NCBI RefSeq assembly: GCF_029504395.1
Contig: NZ_JAQFIF010000004.1
Coordinates: 124,001-188,000 of the forward strand
Source: Arthrobacter sp. ES3-54
GTDB taxonomy: Bacteria; Actinomycetota; Actinomycetes; Actinomycetales; Micrococcaceae
Direction: 5' to 3'
DNA length: 64,000 nucleotides
Shown here: one piece after another, positions 58,468-64,000 of the stretch
Layout: each line of letters begins with the position of its first letter
Numbering within the stretch: the stretch's first letter is position 1
The notes under the pieces: model-generated
What the model saw: the letters and a program-made list of their open reading frames with translations, nothing else
What the model was told of the DNA's origin: nothing
The model's database searches: none
Position numbers and translations under genes: made by a program

Positions 58468-58725
58468 ATGGCAGATTCGCAGTACGACCAATTCCTACAG
58501 GAAGCCACCACCCAGGAGCCTGAATCCGACCACGCCCTGGGCAGGGACTGCCTCTACGGCTTGTACACCAGCTGGTGCTTCCTGAATCAAGCCACGCCGC
58601 AACCCGAAGATGCCTTCTGGGCGGCCATGAAAGAGAAGCAGATCCATCCCAAGCGCACCGGTCTGCGCATGAAGGGACCGGCGGCAGCGGACTACATCCT
58701 GGCCAGCTACCCGGCCCTGGTCTGA
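58468..58725 (+). CDS. Uncharacterised protein (85 aa)
   Basis: Begins MADSQYDQFLQEATTQEPES; then LGRDCLYGLYTSWCFLNQ and EDAFWAAMKEKQIHPKRTGL, ending AAADYILASYPALV. A compact helical domain; it reminds me of winged-helix linker modules in primase-related proteins, but I cannot confirm this. First of three closely spaced plus-strand genes before the lipid kinase. Confidence 0.66.
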   Translation: MADSQYDQFLQEATTQEPESDHALGRDCLYGLYTSWCFLNQATPQPEDAFWAAMKEKQIHPKRTGLRMKGPAAADYILASYPALV

Positions 58726-58730
58726 TCCGG

Positions 58731-59156
58731 ATGTCGACGACTTCCCACACGTACCTGCCGCGGGATTCCCACCAGCCCCGCGGCCGACGCCTCTGGTGCG
58801 CGGAATGCGACACCGACCGGCACCTCCTCGTAGACTCCGTCACCACTCTGAACGCGCAGCAGGAAACACTGGCCGCCGCCATCACCTGCACGAACTGCCG
58901 TGGCGCACGTGTCTTGGCGACCACCGCGGCCTTCGTCGCGGCCGTCCCCCGGCGGAACGGGGACGACGGCGACGTCGTGCACCGGGACGCCGCGTACGTC
59001 CACTGCCAGGAACCCATGTCACCCGCGGACCCCGAGCTTCGGGGCGTGCAGTGGCCGGTTTCCACTCAAGCAGGGCCCACGGAGTTCCTGGGCGTCTATC
59101 TTCGGACCCGGGTTCTGCGGTGCCGGTGTGGATTCCAGATGGAAATACCCCACTAA
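58731..59156 (+). CDS. Uncharacterised protein with Cys pairs (141 aa)
   Basis: ATG at 58731, five bases after the previous stop. CAECDTDRHLLVDSV and CTNCRGARVL form one Cys set, and CRCGFQ near the end another, so a zinc ribbon is likely. The middle is polar. No family recognised. The stop overlaps an ATG of the next frame. Confidence 0.62.
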   Translation: MSTTSHTYLPRDSHQPRGRRLWCAECDTDRHLLVDSVTTLNAQQETLAAAITCTNCRGARVLATTAAFVAAVPRRNGDDGDVVHRDAAYVHCQEPMSPADPELRGVQWPVSTQAGPTEFLGVYLRTRVLRCRCGFQMEIPH

Positions 59157-59209
59157 TGACAGGCAGCCTCCAATTCGGCTCTGCATTCAACCAGGAACAC
59201 GGAGACATC

Positions 59210-59365
59210 GTGACCAACATCGACAGCGCACACCGGGCCGCACCCCCGGCACCACGCGGGGAATGCCCAGGCTTGAACGGCCTTGACCTGACCCCGCAAG
59301 GACTCGCGGATGCGCCGGCGAGCGAAGTTGACCACGACAGCCTCGTTTACACCGGCAACAGCTGA
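59210..59365 (+). CDS. Small protein (51 aa)
   Basis: GTG at 59210 has GGAG six bases upstream; an ATG at 59156 overlapping the previous stop is an alternative (69 aa). Sequence TNIDSAHRAAPPAPRGECPG to LVYTGNS is polar, unstructured-looking. Supported mainly by start signals and position. Confidence 0.4.
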   Translation: MTNIDSAHRAAPPAPRGECPGLNGLDLTPQGLADAPASEVDHDSLVYTGNS

Positions 59366-59442
59366 ACAGCCGCACCGTTTGGGCGGCCTGGCCGGCAGGC
59401 GACAGAACTGATCGCCCAGCCCCTTCAGGGCAGCGGGCAGTT

Positions 59443-60357
59443 ATGAACCAGGAGCACATCATCGATTCTGCACGGACTTTTGAATCAATAGTCATTATCT
59501 TCAATCCCAACAGCACGGGGGATGCGCCCCAACTCGCGGAGAGACTCCGTGACCGGCTGACTGAGCTCCTGACTTACACGGTGGATCTCCGGCTTCAACC
59601 GACCAGTCATGCCGGGCACGCCGTTGAGTTGGCCCGCGAGGCCGCCAGCGGCGGCGGCCACGTCCTCGTCGTGTCCGTCAGTGGCGACGGGGGCTATAAC
59701 GAAGTCGTCAACGGCGTGAAGCAAAGCGGCAACCCGGACGCGGTGTGTGCGGTCATGGCAGCGGGGAACGCCAACGACCATCGGCGGACCACGGGTACCA
59801 AGCCGCTGGAAGAAGCCATCGCCGAGGGCAGCGTGCGGCACATCGACCTGCTGCGGATCCACACGGGCCCGGGGGAGGACGCGCAGGCATACGCGCACTC
59901 CTACATCGGATTCGGTCTGACACCGGTGATGGCGATCGATATTGAAAAGGGCAGCAAGGGCGCGATCAAGGAAATGTTCACCGTGATCCGGACCTTCGCG
60001 AAGTTCAAGCCGTTCGAGATACGCCAGACCGACGGAAAGCGCCGGAAGTTCGACAGCCTTGTCTTCGCCAACATCCCCGAGATGGCGAAGTACGCCACCC
60101 TGAGCGAGGCAGACGATGAGCCCGCAGACGGAAAATTCGAAGTGATCCTCTTTCCGCACATGCCCAAGTGGAGGGTCCTGCTGACGGCCCTGCGCGCCAC
60201 CACGCAGGGACTGGGCGACCAGCCAAGCGTGAGCACCTACGAATTCACCACACTCAAGCCCCTTCCCTACCAGATCGACGGGGAAGTGAAGTCCGTGGAC
60301 GCGAACACCCTGGTCAAGGTCGAATCCGCCCCGGCCGCCCTGCCAATACTGGGGTAG
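59443..60357 (+). CDS. Diacylglycerol-kinase-family lipid/sphingoid kinase
   Basis: 304 residues. Motifs of the catalytic domain: IIFNPNSTG near the N-terminus, VSVSGDGGYNEVVNGV (the GGDGT-type loop), and MAAGNANDHRRTTG (GTAND-type). The C-terminal beta domain is present (KYATLSEADDE, FEVILFPHM, KSVDANTLVKVE). The Thr of GGDGT is replaced by Gly and the Thr of GTAND by Ala-Gly, so activity should be checked. It would phosphorylate a lipid on the cytosolic membrane face. Confidence 0.86.
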   Translation: MNQEHIIDSARTFESIVIIFNPNSTGDAPQLAERLRDRLTELLTYTVDLRLQPTSHAGHAVELAREAASGGGHVLVVSVSGDGGYNEVVNGVKQSGNPDAVCAVMAAGNANDHRRTTGTKPLEEAIAEGSVRHIDLLRIHTGPGEDAQAYAHSYIGFGLTPVMAIDIEKGSKGAIKEMFTVIRTFAKFKPFEIRQTDGKRRKFDSLVFANIPEMAKYATLSEADDEPADGKFEVILFPHMPKWRVLLTALRATTQGLGDQPSVSTYEFTTLKPLPYQIDGEVKSVDANTLVKVESAPAALPILG

Positions 60358-60578
60358 GGCCACTACTGGGTAGGGCCCGGCGGGAGGCACGTGGGAACCA
60401 TGGACCATGACGGCGGAACCGGACGCTGTGGCGGCCCGGCGCGCCAGGGCCGGACTCGTGCGAGGGGAACTCTAACCGATATGAACTTCCTGGATTGTCG
60501 GGCATCTTGACGTGCAGATTACGTTGACGTGGTCTCCGACAGCAGGGCTATGGCTTCCCCGGTGCGCCGGGATGCGGG

Positions 60579-61025
60579 TCACATCACGTTGTTCTTGGGT
60601 GCTTCCGGTGGCCGGTTTCCGCCGCGGGATACGTGGACCTTTGTAGCGGAGGTTCCGGTCTGCTCCGGAAGCTGGGTCCGGACTTCGAGGACGCCGTCGA
60701 TGTAGCTGGCCTCGATAGTGTCAAGGTTCGCCCCGCGGGGCAGCGGGATGCTGCGTGAGTGTTCGCCGTAGTGCACTTCGCTCCGGTAGCCCGGCTGATC
60801 CTTGTCGGCGGGTTCTCTGCGCCGGGCAACAATGTGCAAGGCGCCGTCGGTAACGGTGATATCGATGTCTTGATCGGGATCGATGCCGGGGACATCGGTT
60901 CTGACCACCATGGTGTTTCCGTCCCGGTATTCCTCGACTCTTAGCCAAGTATCGGTCTCACCCTGCAGGAAGCGCCGGACGGGTTCGGGCACGTCGATAC
61001 CGGTACGGCGGAATAGGTTGTCCAT
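60579..61025 (-). CDS. Hsp20/alpha-crystallin-family small heat-shock protein
   Basis: 148 residues. The crystallin domain runs from about 30 to 125: VEEYRDGNTMVVRTDVPGID, IDITVTDGALHIVARRRE, YGEHSRSIPLPRGANLDTIE, SYIDGVLEVRTQLPE. It holds unfolded proteins in the cytosol. Alone on the minus strand with neighbours of the stress group. Confidence 0.9.
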   Translation of the reverse strand: MDNLFRRTGIDVPEPVRRFLQGETDTWLRVEEYRDGNTMVVRTDVPGIDPDQDIDITVTDGALHIVARRREPADKDQPGYRSEVHYGEHSRSIPLPRGANLDTIEASYIDGVLEVRTQLPEQTGTSATKVHVSRGGNRPPEAPKNNVM

Positions 61026-61177
61026 GTCTATCTCCTAGCTGATTTGCATTCTGATCCGCGGCGTCGGCGCGCTGCGGCCACCCAGCGGTATTTACTGGGT
61101 GCCGCAGCGTCTTGTCCCGGTCCGGTGTCGCGGCCGGAGCCCGGGTAGATCAGCAGCGGCAATCCGAATCGTGTGGG

Positions 61178-61342
61178 TCAGACCCCGCGCCGTCCGCGGG
61201 AACGGTTCGTCAGGAACATGACGACGGCGACGATCAGCAGGATCGGGGCAACCCAGAGCAAAAAGCTGACTGCTTTGACTGTTCCTCCGATGATGAGAAA
61301 GATGACGGCGACGGCAATGACAATCCAGAGAAGCGTGCTCAT
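61178..61342 (-). CDS. Small membrane protein (54 aa)
   Basis: ATG at 61342 has AGGTGGG upstream. Two hydrophobic segments, LLWIVIAVAVIFLIIGG and LLWVAPILLIVAVVMFL, and a basic end TNRSRGRRGV. Common type of small hydrophobic actinobacterial protein; function unknown. Confidence 0.66.
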   Translation of the reverse strand: MSTLLWIVIAVAVIFLIIGGTVKAVSFLLWVAPILLIVAVVMFLTNRSRGRRGV

Positions 61343-61582
61343 GACTCTGCCCACCTTTCCTAATGTTTTTAGGGCCGGGATGTCTCCAATTCCTGATGCT
61401 ACAACTGCGGCGTTTGCCGCACCAGCGGCCCCGGGAGGTTCCGCGCAGCGGCAGGTGGACGACGGTTTCCGCCCACCCAGGTCCCCTGAAAGCGCTGCCG
61501 CTGGTTCGTTGCTGGCTTCCTTTCCGCCTGACTCAGCGCCGGCCCAAGTCCGGTGAGGAAAGTATTGCGCTGAAACGGCCGG

Positions 61583-61801
61583 CTAGTCGTCAGTGGATCT
61601 TTCCACTGCCGGGGAATGTACTCCGGCCGGGTGGCGGCCCTCCTTGAGACGGCGTGCGAGCTTCTCTTCAGCGTCCGCGCGCCGTTGCCCGATGGTCCGC
61701 ATCTGGTGTGTGGTCAGGTCCTCCCGGCGCCCCTGATGTCCGGCACGTTGTGCCCGCCCGGCCCTGACGGCGTCCGGGCCGGGTTCGGTGTGTTCGCTCA
61801 T
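61583..61801 (-). CDS. Small basic protein (72 aa), paralogue B
   Basis: From ATG 61801 (MSEHTEPGP...). Shares start MSEH and core LTTHQMRTIGQRRADAEEKL with the protein at 54232-54450. The C-terminal tail differs. 240 bases before it on the strand is the small membrane protein; no family name known. Confidence 0.66.
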   Translation of the reverse strand: MSEHTEPGPDAVRAGRAQRAGHQGRREDLTTHQMRTIGQRRADAEEKLARRLKEGRHPAGVHSPAVERSTDD

Positions 61802-61981
61802 GAACGCATCGTCGCACACGAATTTCCTGGGCAAAAGGCACAATATGGCAACGTTGCGGAATCCGGAAGGACGACCCGAAGGAGCCATCCGGCCAGGTTC
61901 CTGGCCCAACTGTTGGGTCCGGGGCCGGGCACCGGCTGGGTGGTGGGGTCGCGCTGTCAGGATCCCGGACGGCGGTTCTTC

Positions 61982-62527
61982 TTAGGTGCGTTTTTTGAAG
62001 AGGCCTTGGAAGACATTTCCGGGGCGTTGCATCTCGCCGTGCTGGGCTCCGAGCACGATGACGGCGGCGGCGAACGCCGGGATGCTCCACTGCAGGACCC
62101 GCAACTGGTTCTGGGCTGTCTTGAGCTCTTCGGGTGCCCCGGGGCGAGATTCCGTGGCGCCTTCGGCGCCCGCGTCGGACAGCTCGCTGACTTTCTTTCC
62201 CAGGATCCCGGCGTACAGTGTGGCCGCAGCCCCGAGCACGGTGACGGCGGTCTTGAGGACAGTCAGCCGGACGACGCCGTCCTGGCCGGTCATGCGTTCC
62301 TTGTTCCCGGCAATGACCGCGAGGCCGGCAAGGGCGTGGGCGGCGAACGCACCGGCCTGCACTGGGGCCCACTTAGCCCACCCGAGGCTGGAGAGGCGGG
62401 TTCGTTCGGCCGGGTCCTTCGCAGCCGCCGCGGCGCCGTTGAGGCCGATGGCTCCCATGAGGGAACCGCCGAACCATGCCGCGGCGCTCAAATCGTGGAC
62501 GGAACGTGCAAACAGATTCCCTGCCAT
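61982..62527 (-). CDS. Membrane protein with four hydrophobic segments (181 aa)
   Basis: Segments: LSAAAWFGGSLMGAIGLNG, GAFAAHALAGLAVIAGN, VLKTAVTVLGAAATLYAGIL and LQWSIPAFAAAVIVLGAQ, with a polar linker rich in Ala/Glu between the last two. ATG at 62527. Conserved in Micrococcaceae as far as I recall; function unknown. Confidence 0.7.
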   Translation of the reverse strand: MAGNLFARSVHDLSAAAWFGGSLMGAIGLNGAAAAAKDPAERTRLSSLGWAKWAPVQAGAFAAHALAGLAVIAGNKERMTGQDGVVRLTVLKTAVTVLGAAATLYAGILGKKVSELSDAGAEGATESRPGAPEELKTAQNQLRVLQWSIPAFAAAVIVLGAQHGEMQRPGNVFQGLFKKRT

Positions 62528-62745
62528 GATGATCTCCTCAAAGTCCGGGTCTTGGCGTCACCGGAGGTGCGCTGAATGACCGGGTCTGGGTGGGCGGATA
62601 CGCCACACCGTGGAGGCCGTCACAGGCCCCCAATGGCAAGGGTACTTACTAATCTGTCTCCGGGCCAGTGTTTGCTGCCGGCTCGGGGCAGGGACCTCGG
62701 CTGGGGGTCGTGGTCGGCGAATGCGGCGTGGGGCACAATGAATCC

Positions 62746-63450
62746 ATGTGCGGCAGATACGTGATGTCCAAGGCCACCGGGGATCTCCTCAGCCAGTTCG
62801 AGGCCAAGGAGATCGAAGGCAGCCCGCCCCCGCCCAGCTGGAACGTCGCCCCGACCCAGGATGTCCCCATCATCGCGGAGCGCTTGGACGAGGGCTCCGT
62901 GGACCGGCGGTTGTTGATCGCCCGCTGGGGTCTGGTTCCGTCCTGGGCCAAGGACCTCAAGATCGGTTTGAGGCTGATCAACGCCCGCAGCGAATCGATC
63001 CTGGACAAGCCGTCATTCCGCAGGGCCGCCTTCAAACGCCGGGCCCTGGTCCCGGCGGAGGGATATTACGAGTGGCAGAAGACCGAGGACGGGAAGAAGA
63101 TCCCGAACTACCTCTACTCCGAAAAGGAGAATGTGCTCGCCTTCGCCGGGCTGTATGAGTTCTGGCCGGACCCGTCCCTTCCCGAGGATGACCCGCACCG
63201 GTGGCTGCTCAGCTGCACCGTCCTGACGACTACGGCGCATGATTCTGTCGGCCACGTCCATGACCGGGCTCCGGTCATCATTCCGCCCAGTATGTATGCC
63301 CAGTGGCTGGACCCGGACACGACGGACAAGGACAAGGTGCAGGAGATGCTTGATGCGATCCCTGAACCGGTTCTGACGCCCCGGGTGGTCACCGACCGGG
63401 TCAATAGCGTGCGGAACAACGGCCCGGAACTGATTGAGCCGGGCACCTGA
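62746..63450 (+). CDS. SRAP (YedK/HMCES)-family protein
   Basis: 234 residues from ATG 62746, with the invariant catalytic Cys at position 2 (MCGRYVMS). Further family motifs: WNVAPTQDVPII, RWGLVPSWAKD, LINARSESILDKPSFR, RALVPAEGYYEWQK, FAGLYEFWPDP and the His in GHVHDRAPVII. SRAP proteins bind abasic sites in single-stranded DNA covalently and protect them. Its stop touches the stop of the convergent DNA ligase gene. Confidence 0.94.
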   Translation: MCGRYVMSKATGDLLSQFEAKEIEGSPPPPSWNVAPTQDVPIIAERLDEGSVDRRLLIARWGLVPSWAKDLKIGLRLINARSESILDKPSFRRAAFKRRALVPAEGYYEWQKTEDGKKIPNYLYSEKENVLAFAGLYEFWPDPSLPEDDPHRWLLSCTVLTTTAHDSVGHVHDRAPVIIPPSMYAQWLDPDTTDKDKVQEMLDAIPEPVLTPRVVTDRVNSVRNNGPELIEPGT

Positions 63451-63999
63451 TCACTGCTCTGCTGTGTGGCCAAGTGGACGCAGTATTTCGGGCAGGGTGA
63501 TGTCCGCGGGGGACAGTTCCGGCCTGGCGCGGAGGACGCGGAGCGGGTGACGGAAGGACCTGCCTGACCAGGCCGTATCGGCGGAGACTTCCACTGCCAC
63601 AGGTTCGACCAGTGTCAGCGCAACCGGTTCCTTGTCGCGGTTGAACCGGTCCAGGGCGGTGCCTTTCACGGTCGTGGGCCAGGGGTGGGCGCCGCAGGGA
63701 GGTTGCAGCCACCGCGCCAGTTCCCGCGCAGCTGCCGTCTTCAAAGGTGTGGATCTACCGACGATCCGCAGCTCCCCGTCCAGGACCAGCCCGGCCACGA
63801 CCTCCCGGGGCTCGGTGATCGGCCCGATGACTGCCCCGCAAATGATTTCCACGGTTTCGCGGTGCTTGAGTTTCAGCCACGACCTGGCTCCCGGGGTGTA
63901 GGGCTGGTCGTTGTCTTTGATGACCAGCCCTTCAATCCCGGTGTGGGGCATCTCGTCAAACCACCGGGCCGCCTCGTCCGCGGAGCACGTCAGTAACGG
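63451..63999 (-). CDS. ATP-dependent DNA ligase, C-terminal part
   Basis: The frame is open to the window end and gives 182 residues. IEGLVIKDNDQPYTPGARSW and LKLKHRETVEIICGAVIG are motifs IV/V of the adenylation domain, and the rest is the OB-fold (VVAGLVLDGELRIVGRST). The catalytic Lys lies outside the window. Proteins like this (LigD-type or stand-alone LigC) help repair DNA breaks. Convergent with SRAP, a plausible DNA-repair pair. Confidence 0.9.
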   Translation of the reverse strand, partial: PLLTCSADEAARWFDEMPHTGIEGLVIKDNDQPYTPGARSWLKLKHRETVEIICGAVIGPITEPREVVAGLVLDGELRIVGRSTPLKTAAARELARWLQPPCGAHPWPTTVKGTALDRFNRDKEPVALTLVEPVAVEVSADTAWSGRSFRHPLRVLRARPELSPADITLPEILRPLGHTAEQ

Positions 64000-64000
64000 T

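Overview
The window is a high-GC actinobacterial chromosome segment, most likely from an Arthrobacter/Pseudarthrobacter-type member of the Micrococcaceae. This rests on the GC-rich third codon positions, frequent GTG and TTG starts, a class Ib nrdHIEF locus, and many small proteins of actinobacterial type. I could not run a database search, so the genus is an inference.

Left part (1-12.3 kb) is ordinary chromosome: the end of metE with its terminator, an aldehyde dehydrogenase, a LysR regulator, a three-gene lipid operon (FAD oxidoreductase, DUF1365, cyclopropane-fatty-acid synthase), and nrdH-nrdI-nrdE-nrdF behind NrdR-like boxes.

Middle part (12.3-35 kb) is a mosaic. It lies between two arrays of imperfect 20-bp repeats (about 12.36-12.49 and 34.93-35.01 kb) that resemble the multiple terminal repeats of IS21-type elements. 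Between them are gene remnants (ROK protein, frameshifted FAD monooxygenase, stop-interrupted regulator, truncated PEP-utilizing protein), a haem b/molybdopterin fusion oxidoreductase, an aquaglyceroporin, an acetate uptake and activation operon (repeat protein, satP, acs), and a lone serine recombinase. The section ends in a complete selenocysteine locus: selB, selA, tRNA-Sec and selD. These sit beside a three-subunit formate dehydrogenase whose catalytic subunit is read through an in-frame UGA followed by a SECIS-like hairpin. The locus therefore carries both the Sec machinery and its probable client.

35-44 kb holds a SIR2-like protein with a C-terminal domain I do not recognise (a candidate defence effector), a one-chain transketolase, a tight run of epoxide hydrolase, redoxin/DipZ-C protein and two alpha/beta hydrolases, and an NAD(P)-binding reductase.

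44-64 kb looks like a stress-response region made of small proteins and paralogue pairs. It has a manganese catalase, Hsp20, a diacylglycerol-kinase-type lipid kinase, an SRAP protein, an ATP-dependent DNA ligase, DUF2243, DUF4383 and DUF6480 proteins, a DNA/RNA non-specific endonuclease, a TetR regulator with a zinc-ribbon partner, and a decayed second copy of that pair. A palindrome, AAGCATGCTT, recurs at four intergenic sites here: upstream of the TetR gene, the Mn catalase, a membrane protein and the DUF2243 gene. This suggests one shared regulon. Several frameshifts (monooxygenase, antiporter) and a lost start codon could be real decay or assembly errors; the sequence alone cannot say.
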